This document shows, piece by piece, positions 36,097 through 45,183 of a DNA stretch of 64,000 nucleotides. Under the pieces are notes generated by a model. That model saw only the letters and a program-made list of their open reading frames with translations. It was not told the DNA's origin and did not search any database. The stretch's first letter is position 1. Each line of letters starts with the position of its first letter. The DNA lies in contig CAZGKF010000010.1 of the NCBI GenBank assembly GCA_964526475.1, forward strand, positions 1 to 64,000, written 5' to 3'. The translations under genes were made by a program, and so were the position numbers. The DNA is from CAYVTV01 sp964526475. Its GTDB lineage: Bacteria > Bacteroidota > Bacteroidia > Bacteroidales > GCA-2748055.

Positions 36097-37377
36097 TCAA
36101 TCTGCAAACATAGGAAAGTCATACATGAGTTTGTTAACCTTTGCTTTTATTTTCTGCAATATTGATTCATTCTCAATATTAACAATTACTTCGTCAATCA
36201 GTTCAACAATGGTTGGTATAAGATTTTCCTTCACCCCGCGGGTAGTAATTGCGGGTGTTCCGACTCTTATCCCTGAAGTAAGAAAAGGAGATCTCGAGTC
36301 GAAGGGGACCATATTTTTATTCACAGTAATATCGGCTTTTACAAGTGTATTTTCAACCTGCTTACCTGTAATTTCAGGAAACTTTGGCCTGAGATCAATA
36401 AGCATGGAATGGTTGTCAGTACCTCCTGACACAACTTTATAACCGGAACTGATAAAAGCTTCTGCCATACATTGAGCATTTTTTATAACCTGTTTCTGAT
36501 AGTTTTTGAACTCCGGAGTAAGAGCTTCTGCGAATGCCACAGCTTTGGCAGCGATAATATGCTCAAGCGGTCCTCCCTGTATTCCCGGAAATACTGCTGA
36601 ATTGAGCAATGATGACATCAGTCTGACCTCACCTTTTTTAGTTGTTATACCCCAGGGATTTTCAAAATCTTTACCCATCAGAATTATCCCCCCTCTTGGT
36701 CCTCGAAGAGTTTTGTGTGTGGTAGATGTAACTATATGTGCATATTTAAGGGGATTTTTAAGCAGCCCTGCTGCAATAAGTCCTGCCGGATGTGCCATGT
36801 CAACTACAAAAATAGCCCCAATCATATCAGCAATTTTACGCATTCTTTCATAGTTCCATTCTCTTGAGTATGCTGATGCTCCACCTATCAGCAATTTTGG
36901 CTTCACCTGTATCGCAGTCTCTTCCATTTTATCATAATCGATTACCCCTGTATTCTGATCAAGCCCGTAGGAAATAGCATTATAAAGAATTCCGCTGCTG
37001 TTTACCGGTGATCCATGAGACAGATGACCTCCATGGGAGAGATCAAGACCCATAAAAGTGTCACCCGGCTGAAGTGCTATAAGAAACACTGCCATATTTG
37101 CCTGAGCGCCTGAATGTGGTTGGACATTTACATACTCTGCGTTATATAGTTCCTTGAGCCGGTCGATGGCAAGCTGTTCAGTCTTGTCAACAATTTCGCA
37201 GCCGCCGTAGTACCTGTTCCCCGGATATCCCTCAGCATATTTGTTCGTCAGACATGACCCCATAGCTTCCATAACCTGTTTGCTTACAAAATTTTCAGAG
37301 GCGATAAGTTCTATCCCTCTTTTCTGCCGTTCATATTCTTCTTCTATAAGATTAAAAATTTCTAAATCTTTTTTCAT
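36097..37377 (-). CDS. glyA: Serine hydroxymethyltransferase
   Basis: A PLP enzyme that interconverts serine and glycine with tetrahydrofolate, supplying one-carbon units. The 426-residue protein has the family start (ELIASENFVS), the PLP-lysine motif in TSTTHKTLRGPRGG, and GIRVGTPAITTRG near the C-terminus. All key parts are present and the length is normal. It is transcribed towards the TonB-dependent receptor, 72 bases before it, and follows the ClC gene by 48 bases. Confidence 0.96.
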   Translation of the reverse strand: MKKDLEIFNLIEEEYERQKRGIELIASENFVSKQVMEAMGSCLTNKYAEGYPGNRYYGGCEIVDKTEQLAIDRLKELYNAEYVNVQPHSGAQANMAVFLIALQPGDTFMGLDLSHGGHLSHGSPVNSSGILYNAISYGLDQNTGVIDYDKMEETAIQVKPKLLIGGASAYSREWNYERMRKIADMIGAIFVVDMAHPAGLIAAGLLKNPLKYAHIVTSTTHKTLRGPRGGIILMGKDFENPWGITTKKGEVRLMSSLLNSAVFPGIQGGPLEHIIAAKAVAFAEALTPEFKNYQKQVIKNAQCMAEAFISSGYKVVSGGTDNHSMLIDLRPKFPEITGKQVENTLVKADITVNKNMVPFDSRSPFLTSGIRVGTPAITTRGVKENLIPTIVELIDEVIVNIENESILQKIKAKVNKLMYDFPMFAD

Positions 37378-37425
37378 ATACCTTGTTGTTAAATCTAAAT
37401 TTATATCCTTTTCTTATTATTTCTT

Positions 37426-39207
37426 TTATTCTTCAGAGAACTGTACCAGTAATCTTCTGTATTGGTTGAATATTTTTGCTTTTGAGATAAAGCCGATATA
37501 TTTCCCATCATCCACCACCGGTAGATTCCATGCACCTGTCTGTTCAAACTTCTGCATAACATTTTCCATTTTGTCATTTACTAAAACAATTGCGGGAGGT
37601 TCGGTTAATAAATCGGAAACAAATGTTGAGTCGTACATTTCCTGGTTAAAAATAATTTCTCTTATATGATCGAGGAGAATTATACCCTGAAAGACATTTT
37701 GGTCATCAATTACCGGGAAAATATTCCTCTTTGATCTGGATATTATTTTCACAAGATCTCCCAGGCTGGCATCCGGCTTAACTGTTTTCAGGTCGGTTTC
37801 CAGCACCTTATCAAGTTGCAGAAGTGTAAGTACGGCTTTGTCCTTATGATGCGTAATAAGATCTCCTTTTCTGGCAAGACGATCGGTATATATGGAATGT
37901 GGTTCAAAGTATATCGTTGTCAGATATGATACTGCAGCCGTCACGATCAAAGGTACAAAAAGGCCATACCCCCCTGTTAATTCTGCAATAAGAAAAATCG
38001 CTGTAAGCGGGGCGTGCATAACACCTGCCATAATTCCTGCCATTCCCACAAGAGTAAAATTTCTTTCCGAAACATTAAAGAAATTAAGACCGTTTATTAC
38101 TCTGGAGACTATAAAACCGGTAATACCTCCCATAAACAAAGCGGGTGCAAATATTCCGCCTACACCTCCGCTCCCGGTGGTTGCTGAAACAGCAAGTACC
38201 TTAAATAATAAAATTCCCGTAAGGTATAAAAGAAATATCCAGTAAAAATCCTGGATACCATAGAAGAGGCTTCCTCCCACCAAATCAATGGAGCTTCCGC
38301 TCAGAAGAGCTTTGAGGGAATTATAACCTTCCCCGTATAAGGGGGGGAAGAAAAAAATCAGTAAGCCCAGAACAAGACCTCCAAATAGGACCTTGTTGTA
38401 TTGATTTTTGATTCTGGAAGAATATCCTTCAAAAAATTTCACTCCTCTTGCAACGTAAACCGAAACAAGCCCACAAATAATACCAAGTAAAAGGTAGAAA
38501 GGAAAGTTTTTAAGAATAAAGGGATCCTGCAGGCTGAAAGAAAAAACTATTTCTTTCCCCATGAGAAAATATGAAACCATTGTTCCTGTCACAGCTGAGA
38601 TCATCAGAGGAATGATGGAAGCCAATGTGAGATCCAGCATTAATACTTCCAGAGCAAAAATAATAGCCGCAACCGGAGCTTTAAAAATTCCGGCAATAGC
38701 CGCTGCAGCACCACAACCAAGTAAAAGGGTTGTGGACCTGTAATTCAGATGCATCAATCTGGAAATATTAGAACCAATTGCTGATCCGGTTAAAACAATT
38801 GGTGCTTCCAAACCTACTGAACCTCCAAATCCAACTGTCAGGGTACTTGCAACCAGAGAGGAATAGGTATTATGAGTTTTTATATTACTGTTCCGGCGTG
38901 AGATCGCAAAAAGTATCCTGCTGACTCCATGAGATATATTATCTTTAATTATATATCTTACAAAAAGCACAGTCAGTAAAATTCCTGTAAATGGTAATGC
39001 AAAGTAAAGAAAGTAGCCCTTATCCAATACCTGGTAATTTGTAAGAAGTGCCTGGGTGAGATGAACGATATTTTTAAGTAATACAGCTGCAAGCCCTCCC
39101 AGCAAACCCACAATAATACTGAGAATTATCATAAACCGCCGGTGCGTCAGGTAGCGGTCTCTCCATGTAATTAACCTTCTGAAATAATAACTATTCTTCA
39201 TCGACAT
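37426..39207 (-). CDS. ClC-family chloride channel/antiporter with CBS pair
   Basis: A 593-residue ClC protein with about 17 helical segments (residues 20-440) and a C-terminal pair of CBS domains (about 455-590). Selectivity motifs are visible: GFGGSVGLEAP carries the gating glutamate, and GSGGVGGIFAPALFMGG is the second signature. The gating Glu suggests a proton-coupled antiporter, as in the Escherichia coli protein. CBS domains usually bind adenine nucleotides. ATGs at 39207 and 39201 are both usable; the frame opens two residues earlier only with TTG. Confidence 0.93.
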   Translation of the reverse strand: MSMKNSYYFRRLITWRDRYLTHRRFMIILSIIVGLLGGLAAVLLKNIVHLTQALLTNYQVLDKGYFLYFALPFTGILLTVLFVRYIIKDNISHGVSRILFAISRRNSNIKTHNTYSSLVASTLTVGFGGSVGLEAPIVLTGSAIGSNISRLMHLNYRSTTLLLGCGAAAAIAGIFKAPVAAIIFALEVLMLDLTLASIIPLMISAVTGTMVSYFLMGKEIVFSFSLQDPFILKNFPFYLLLGIICGLVSVYVARGVKFFEGYSSRIKNQYNKVLFGGLVLGLLIFFFPPLYGEGYNSLKALLSGSSIDLVGGSLFYGIQDFYWIFLLYLTGILLFKVLAVSATTGSGGVGGIFAPALFMGGITGFIVSRVINGLNFFNVSERNFTLVGMAGIMAGVMHAPLTAIFLIAELTGGYGLFVPLIVTAAVSYLTTIYFEPHSIYTDRLARKGDLITHHKDKAVLTLLQLDKVLETDLKTVKPDASLGDLVKIISRSKRNIFPVIDDQNVFQGIILLDHIREIIFNQEMYDSTFVSDLLTEPPAIVLVNDKMENVMQKFEQTGAWNLPVVDDGKYIGFISKAKIFNQYRRLLVQFSEE

Positions 39208-39300
39208 CAAAGGTAAAAAATATTTACTATTCCTGCTTATACAACTTAAATTGCAAACCGGGTATATGGTGAAAGAAGAAAAGAGATTTTTTTGTTTACT

Positions 39301-39368
39301 CCAACCCCATGAGGAACGGAGTACCCCGGCAGAGCCAGAATAAGTTCATGCCCTCCGGGGTCGGGGTA
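39301..39368. repeat. GC-rich palindromic intergenic segment
   Basis: In the 294-base gap before the type B sorted protein gene, ACCCCGG (39323-39329) faces CCGGGGT (39355-39361) across 25 bases, with further G- and C-rich runs at both sides. It contrasts with the AT-rich surroundings and resembles a decayed dispersed palindromic repeat. A 70-codon open frame across it on the minus strand is not protein-like. Confidence 0.3.
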
Positions 39369-39504
39369 AGTAAATTGATTTTCAAACATCAAGGTATGTA
39401 TTGTTAATAATTGCCGATAATCAATAAATGAAATCACTGTTGTCCGGTATAATATCAAAACATAACCAAAAATTATTTATTTTTATAGTTACTTTTATAT
39501 TAGT

Positions 39505-41004
39505 ATGATACCTGCAAAAATAAAATTTTCCTTCTTCCTTTGTACCTTGTGCGTTTATCCTTTTTTCACGATGCATTCACAGGATATTATTCCTCCCGAA
39601 AGGCCGTACATTACTTATGTAACCGTTGATACTGCCACAAATAATATGGATATCTTCTGGGATGAAAGTCCATCCGCTGATGTTGAGAAATACTATCTGT
39701 ATTATGAGATTTTAACTGTGAATGGATTTGAAGGTGTGAAATTTGATTCAGTTTATGCTCCTGCCGACAGCTATGTTCATATTGACGCAGCTTCTCCTGC
39801 TAACATGTTGCTTTATAGTGTAACTGCTGTGGATTCATCTGGTAATGAAAGTATCAGGACTCCTGGTCTTCATCGGGCCGTACAGGTGAATACTGAATAT
39901 GACTCCTGTTCTAACCGTATGAAAATTACATGGACTAAATATACCGGATGGGAAAATAATGTTTCGGGTTATCGGGTTTACTGTGCTGAAGACCAGTTGA
40001 ATTATAATCTTCTTCGGGGAGTAGGTGCCTATGATACCATATATTATCAATATGATATTTCAGAAAATTCGCACTATTCATATTTTGTGGAGGCAGTGAA
40101 GAATGATGGCCTTGAATCAATGTCGAATATTTCTTTTAAGTATACCTACATGCCCGGACCTCCTGAGTCAATTGTGGCTGAATATGCAAGTGTGATTAAT
40201 AAGAATGTTATTGATTTATCCTTTTCTGTTATTGATACTTCTTCCATTAATAATTATGCACTGCTCAGATCGAGTGATAAAACATCCGATTTCATGGTTC
40301 TTAAAACACTGAATTTTACCGGATCGGGAAGAATAGTAACACAGGATAGTATTATTACGGGCAGGGACAGGTTTTATTATAGACTTGGGGCTCTTAGTTC
40401 ATGTAATAAAATATTAAAGGAGTCCAATCTTGCAGTAAATATCAGGCTTAATGGAACGGCATCCGGTAATAGCATTAGTCTGAACTGGAATCCTTACGAA
40501 GATTATCCGGATGGAATTGAAGAGTACATCATATACAGGAAGATAGAACAGGATTCCTTTATCCGGATTAACAGTTCTTCACCCGGTTTCACAAATTATA
40601 ACGATGATATATCCATCTTAAACCTTAATTCAACAGCAGGGCAGGTAGAGTACCTTGTAAAGGCAGTAAGTAAGGAGCATGGTTATATTTCATTATCAAA
40701 TGAAGTGTTTATTTCTGTTGATTCAGACATTCTTGTTCCGAATGCTTTTACTCCTGATGGTGACGGGATAAATGATATATTTTTCCCTGTGTTTAGTTTT
40801 ATTCCTGAAGAATACCTGCTTATTATTTACGACAGGTACGGGATTCGGTTGTTTACTTCGCGTGATCCCTTTGAAGGTTGGGATGGGACTAAAAACGGTC
40901 ACAAGCTGAGCGAAGGGATTTATTTGTATTACATAGAATATAAGTCATATAGTGGCAGGCGTAAAAGTATTACTGGTAACCTGACACTTTTTTACCCCCG
41001 GTGA
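39505..41004 (+). CDS. Secreted fibronectin-like protein with type B (T9SS) sorting domain
   Basis: A 499-residue exported protein: signal peptide (about 1-25), four fibronectin type III-like repeats (about 30-400), and a C-terminal gliding-motility-associated domain beginning VPNAFTPDGDGINDIFFP (about 411) and ending with LSEGIYLYYIEYKS. This CHU_C/type B domain directs secretion by the type IX system to the cell surface. There is no enzymatic domain, so it is probably an adhesin or surface structural protein. It stands alone between the ClC and rel genes, and the T9SS machinery is outside the window. Confidence 0.88.
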   Translation: MIPAKIKFSFFLCTLCVYPFFTMHSQDIIPPERPYITYVTVDTATNNMDIFWDESPSADVEKYYLYYEILTVNGFEGVKFDSVYAPADSYVHIDAASPANMLLYSVTAVDSSGNESIRTPGLHRAVQVNTEYDSCSNRMKITWTKYTGWENNVSGYRVYCAEDQLNYNLLRGVGAYDTIYYQYDISENSHYSYFVEAVKNDGLESMSNISFKYTYMPGPPESIVAEYASVINKNVIDLSFSVIDTSSINNYALLRSSDKTSDFMVLKTLNFTGSGRIVTQDSIITGRDRFYYRLGALSSCNKILKESNLAVNIRLNGTASGNSISLNWNPYEDYPDGIEEYIIYRKIEQDSFIRINSSSPGFTNYNDDISILNLNSTAGQVEYLVKAVSKEHGYISLSNEVFISVDSDILVPNAFTPDGDGINDIFFPVFSFIPEEYLLIIYDRYGIRLFTSRDPFEGWDGTKNGHKLSEGIYLYYIEYKSYSGRRKSITGNLTLFYPR

Positions 41005-41069
41005 GAATAACAGCAGGTCAATAATTGATTACATTTGTATTTGCTTAATAATTTATTACATTCATTGAA

Positions 41070-43283
41070 ATGGCTGTACTTGAGAAGACAGAAATAGCGG
41101 AAATAAACAAGCAGTTCGATGATTTACTGAATAACTTTGTTAATTACAAAACAGAAGAAGGGAAACAGTTAATCATTAAAGCTTTTAACATTGCATCTGA
41201 AGCACATAGGGGAATGCGGCGTAAATCAGGTGATCCGTTCATTTTACATCCTATTTCAGTTGCGAAGATTGTAAGTAAAGAAATTGGTCTTGGTGTTACA
41301 TCAGTAATATGTGCGCTTTTACATGATGTTGTTGAAGATACGGAGCTATCCAATAAAGATGTTGAAAATATGTTCGGACCGAAAGTATCTTTGATAGTAG
41401 ATGGTCTGACGAAAATTTCCGGAGTGTTTGACACCAATTCTTCTTTTCAGGCAGAGAATTTCCGGAAAATGCTCCTCACTCTTTCTGAGGATGTAAGAGT
41501 TATTCTTATTAAACTTGCCGACCGGCTGCATAATATGCGAACCCTCGGCTCTCTGTCCCGGGAAAAGCAGATTAAGATTGCTAACGAAACAATTTACCTT
41601 TTTGCTCCTCTTGCTCATCGTCTCGGACTATATGCCATAAAAACAGAGATGGAGGATTTGAGTCTTAAATACAGATACCCGAAAGTATATGATGAGATTA
41701 ATGAAAAATTAAAGGATACGGAAGAAAGGAGAGTTCACCTTATAAACAAGTTCTCTTTACCAATCATTGATAAGCTGGAAAATAACGGAATTAATTTTGA
41801 TATAAGCGGGAGATCAAAATCAATATTTTCCATTTGGAATAAAATGCAGCAAAAGAATGTGAGTTTTGAGGAAATATATGATCTGCTTGCTATTCGCATT
41901 ATCTTTGAAGCCCGGTCGGATATTCCTGAAAAAACGCAATGCTGGAATATTTATTCCATGATAACCGATATTTATCCTCCGAGACCTGATCGTATCCGTG
42001 ACTGGGTCTCTACCCCTAAAGCCAACGGGTACGAAGCTCTGCATGCGACAGTCATGGGGCCTTACGGGAAATGGGTTGAAGTTCAGATACGAACAAACAG
42101 GATGGATGAAATAGCAGAAAGAGGTTTTGCCGCACACTGGAAATATAAAGAGCCGGGATCCGATGATTCCGAACTTGATAAATGGCTGAAAAGAATACGG
42201 GAACTTCTTGAAACTCCTAATATAGATGCTCTGGAGTTTCTCGATGAATTTAAACTTAACCTTTTTGCATCGGAGATATTTATTTTTACGCCAAAAGGGC
42301 ACCTGAAGACCTTACCTCAGGGTTCAACAGCACTTGATTTTGCCTATGAGATACATTCGGAAATCGGGAATAAAGCTATTGGTGCCAAAATAAATCATCA
42401 ACTTGTACCTTTAAATCATAAACTTCAGAGTGGTGACCAGATAGAGATCATTACCTCTGATAAACAAAAAATTGAAAGTGAAAGATTAAATTATGCTGTT
42501 ACAGCTAAAGCAAAGAGTGCCATTAAAGCAGCCCTTAAATCTGAAACAAAGAACAGGATTGAGAAGGGGAAGAATATTCTGGAGGAAAAGTTGAAAAAGC
42601 TTAACCTTCTCCCCAGTTCAAGAATATTTAAAAAACTACTGCCTGCATACAGTGCAACATCAAAAGATGAGCTTTATTCTATGATTGGTACCGGTATAGT
42701 GACTCTCGATGATCTGAAGAAGGTACTTAAGAAAAACACAAGAAGCAAATGGATGAAATACTGGGAATTGTCGCTGGGAATTGCATCAAAAAACAAAGCA
42801 AAATCTGGCACAAGATCTTCCGATACCTTCGTCGCATCGGAAATAATTAATGATGATGAAAAACCATATATCCTGGCTCAGTGTTGCAATCCTATTCCAG
42901 GGGATGAAGTAATTGCTTACAGAGATTTCGATGATACAGTGACAATTCATCAATTACGATGTGAGGAGGCAGTTAAACTTATTTCAAGTCATGTTGAAAG
43001 AATTATTCCTGTTAAATGGACTAAGCATAAGGTGCTTTCATACCTGGTGAGGATTGAATTAAACGGGTATGACCATTTTGGTGTTTATAACAATATAACA
43101 ACTGTTATCTCCAAAGAACTTAACGTAAATATAAGAACCATAAACCTTCATGGTCACGATGGAATTTTTGAAGGCACTATTGATCTTTATGTGCATAATA
43201 CTTCCGACCTTAATAACCTGATCAAAAATTTATTGAAAGTAAAGGGTCTTGAGACTGTAAGAAGAATTGAAGTAAAAGAATAA
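41070..43283 (+). CDS. rel: Bifunctional (p)ppGpp synthetase/hydrolase (RSH)
   Basis: A long RelA/SpoT homologue of 737 residues controlling the stringent response. The hydrolase HD domain (about 35-190) keeps its metal ligands (HP in ILHPISVA, HD in LLHDVVEDTE, and LADRLHNMRT). The synthetase domain (about 230-350) has GRSKSIFSIWNKM and EVQIRT, and its basic motif is RIRD, which fits the RxKD (bifunctional) class rather than ExDD. TGS (about 390-450), helical and ACT domains follow. So both activities look intact. TACATTTG at 41030-41037, 33 bases upstream, resembles a -7 element. Confidence 0.95.
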   Translation: MAVLEKTEIAEINKQFDDLLNNFVNYKTEEGKQLIIKAFNIASEAHRGMRRKSGDPFILHPISVAKIVSKEIGLGVTSVICALLHDVVEDTELSNKDVENMFGPKVSLIVDGLTKISGVFDTNSSFQAENFRKMLLTLSEDVRVILIKLADRLHNMRTLGSLSREKQIKIANETIYLFAPLAHRLGLYAIKTEMEDLSLKYRYPKVYDEINEKLKDTEERRVHLINKFSLPIIDKLENNGINFDISGRSKSIFSIWNKMQQKNVSFEEIYDLLAIRIIFEARSDIPEKTQCWNIYSMITDIYPPRPDRIRDWVSTPKANGYEALHATVMGPYGKWVEVQIRTNRMDEIAERGFAAHWKYKEPGSDDSELDKWLKRIRELLETPNIDALEFLDEFKLNLFASEIFIFTPKGHLKTLPQGSTALDFAYEIHSEIGNKAIGAKINHQLVPLNHKLQSGDQIEIITSDKQKIESERLNYAVTAKAKSAIKAALKSETKNRIEKGKNILEEKLKKLNLLPSSRIFKKLLPAYSATSKDELYSMIGTGIVTLDDLKKVLKKNTRSKWMKYWELSLGIASKNKAKSGTRSSDTFVASEIINDDEKPYILAQCCNPIPGDEVIAYRDFDDTVTIHQLRCEEAVKLISSHVERIIPVKWTKHKVLSYLVRIELNGYDHFGVYNNITTVISKELNVNIRTINLHGHDGIFEGTIDLYVHNTSDLNNLIKNLLKVKGLETVRRIEVKE

Positions 43284-43292
43284 TTAATAAAT

Positions 43293-44552
43293 TCAGATCT
43301 TTATAATCTGCTCCCTGTCAGGTCCTACCGAGATATAGGTAACAGGAACCTGTAATTCCCTTTCAAGAAAACTTACATAATCAAGAAATTCTTTGGGTAA
43401 ATCTTTTTTTGAACGTACACCTGAAAGATCTTGTTTCCATCCTGGTATTTCCTTGTATACCGGCTCTATATCATCTGTAAGCTGAAAGGGGGAATGATGA
43501 ATTATTGTCTGATTCTGTTTGTAAGAAGTTCCAACTTTGATTACATCGAAAGAATCAAGCACATCTGCTTTTGTCATAATAAGCTGACTGACACCATTCA
43601 GCATGATACTGTAACGGAGTGCCACAAGATCAACCCAACCGCAACGCCTTGGCCGGCCAGTAGTGGACCCGAACTCATTTCCTTTTTCCCTTAATTTATC
43701 ACCTGTTTTATCATTAAGTTCAGTAGGAAAGGGGCCACTTCCCACCCGGGTGCAATATGCTTTAAAGATTCCTATAACCTCACCTATTGTTGAGGGAGCG
43801 ACTCCCAGTCCGATGCAAACGCCGGCACATATTGTGTTGGATGAAGTCACAAATGGATATGAGCCAAAATCGACATCGAGCATAGTGCCCTGGGCACCTT
43901 CTGCAAGAACAGCCTGTTCTTCCTTTAAAAACTGATTTATATAGAATTCACTATCAATAAATGTAAAGCGTTTCATGACCTCGATACTTTCAAACCAGGT
44001 ATCCTCTTCAGCTTCTATGTTGTAATCATAATCGTAGATCTGGAGAAGGCTTTTGTGTTTCTCAACAAGCATTTTATATTTTTCCCGCAGGTTAAGTTCA
44101 ATATCTCCAACACGCAATCCATTCCTGCCGGTTTTATCCATATAGGTTGGTCCTATCCCCTTTAAAGTAGAACCAATTTTTTTACTGCCTTTGGCTTTTT
44201 CAGATGCAGCGTCGAGGATCCGGTGGGACGGAAGAATAAGATGTGCTTTCCTTGAAATATACAGATTGTTCGTAATATCTACCCCGAGTTTTTCAATTGC
44301 TTCTATTTCTCTTTTAAAGATCACAGGATCAAGTACAACTCCATTTCCAATAATATTGATAGTGTTATTCCTGAAAATACCTGAAGGAATATTATGAAGT
44401 ATGTGCTTTATACCATTGAATTCGAGAGTGTGCCCGGCATTCGGCCCTCCCTGAAATCTTGCAATTACTTTATATTGAGGAGATAAAACGTCCACAATTT
44501 TCCCTTTTCCTTCATCTCCCCACTGGAGACCTAAAATGACATCAATCTTCAT
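43293..44552 (-). CDS. purA: Adenylosuccinate synthetase
   Basis: First committed step from IMP to AMP: GTP-dependent joining of IMP and aspartate. The start ATG at 44552 places the P-loop motif GLQWGDEGKGK at residues 7-17, its normal position; the frame extends to another ATG at 44573, which adds seven unneeded residues. Other signatures are GPNAGHT, IGSTLKGIGPTYMDK and VGSGPFPTE. At 419 residues it has normal length. It is convergent with rel (9-base gap) and divergent from the flavodoxin gene. Confidence 0.96.
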   Translation of the reverse strand: MKIDVILGLQWGDEGKGKIVDVLSPQYKVIARFQGGPNAGHTLEFNGIKHILHNIPSGIFRNNTINIIGNGVVLDPVIFKREIEAIEKLGVDITNNLYISRKAHLILPSHRILDAASEKAKGSKKIGSTLKGIGPTYMDKTGRNGLRVGDIELNLREKYKMLVEKHKSLLQIYDYDYNIEAEEDTWFESIEVMKRFTFIDSEFYINQFLKEEQAVLAEGAQGTMLDVDFGSYPFVTSSNTICAGVCIGLGVAPSTIGEVIGIFKAYCTRVGSGPFPTELNDKTGDKLREKGNEFGSTTGRPRRCGWVDLVALRYSIMLNGVSQLIMTKADVLDSFDVIKVGTSYKQNQTIIHHSPFQLTDDIEPVYKEIPGWKQDLSGVRSKKDLPKEFLDYVSFLERELQVPVTYISVGPDREQIIKI

Positions 44553-44695
44553 AAATACAATTTTTATGATCATAAAGATAAGAAAAACTGTGAAAGTAAT
44601 TGCATCCCGGGTTTTGTTATACTGACAAATTTTTTAATTTCACGCAATGAATGCAAACATATTTCCTGAAAGCTTGTTTATAAGAAAATACTGTT

Positions 44696-45178
44696 ATGAA
44701 GGGTCTTATCGTTTATGAAAGTTCGCACGGATGCACTGAAAAATGTGCCGGACTTTTAAAGAATAAATTAAAATTTGAGATGGATATATTAAGATTAAGA
44801 GATAATCCCACTCCTGATCTATCGGTATATGACATAGTTATAATAGGCGGTTCAATTCATGCAGGAATGATGAACAGCAGAATAAAGAAGTTCTGTGATG
44901 ATTACAAAAATATTTTAAAATCGAAAATACTGGGACTATATTTATGTTGTATGCATGAAGGAGAAACAGGCCTTCAGCAGTTTGAAAACGGATTTCTGCC
45001 AGAGCTCAGGGAACATGCTCTGGCAAGGGGTCTTTTTGGAGGCGAATTTAACTTTAAGAAAATGAACTTTTTTGAGAAGGCTATAGTACGGAAAGTTGCA
45101 AAAGTTCAAAGTTCAGTGTCAAGAATCCATGAAGATGAGATTCAAATATTTGCTGAAAAAATTAATAAATCAGGCTGA
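44696..45178 (+). CDS. Flavodoxin-domain protein (HemG-like)
   Basis: A 160-residue flavodoxin-fold protein: KGLIVYESSHGCTEKCA at the start is the FMN phosphate-binding loop, and IIGGSIHAGMMN is the second FMN-contact segment. The pattern is like the flavodoxin domain of protoporphyrinogen oxidase HemG and related short flavoproteins (Flavodoxin_5 type). Because no haem gene is adjacent, the substrate is uncertain. It ends 5 bases from the convergent acyl-CoA synthetase gene. Confidence 0.85.
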   Translation: MKGLIVYESSHGCTEKCAGLLKNKLKFEMDILRLRDNPTPDLSVYDIVIIGGSIHAGMMNSRIKKFCDDYKNILKSKILGLYLCCMHEGETGLQQFENGFLPELREHALARGLFGGEFNFKKMNFFEKAIVRKVAKVQSSVSRIHEDEIQIFAEKINKSG

Positions 45179-45183
45179 TAAGA

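Noticed and set aside
39246..39458. 70-codon minus-strand frame in the gap before the type B sorted protein
   Set aside because: It spans a GC-rich palindromic segment and has no protein-like pattern or start signal.
41820..42302. 160-codon minus-strand frame inside rel
   Set aside because: It is antisense to the synthetase and TGS domains of rel and is not protein-like.
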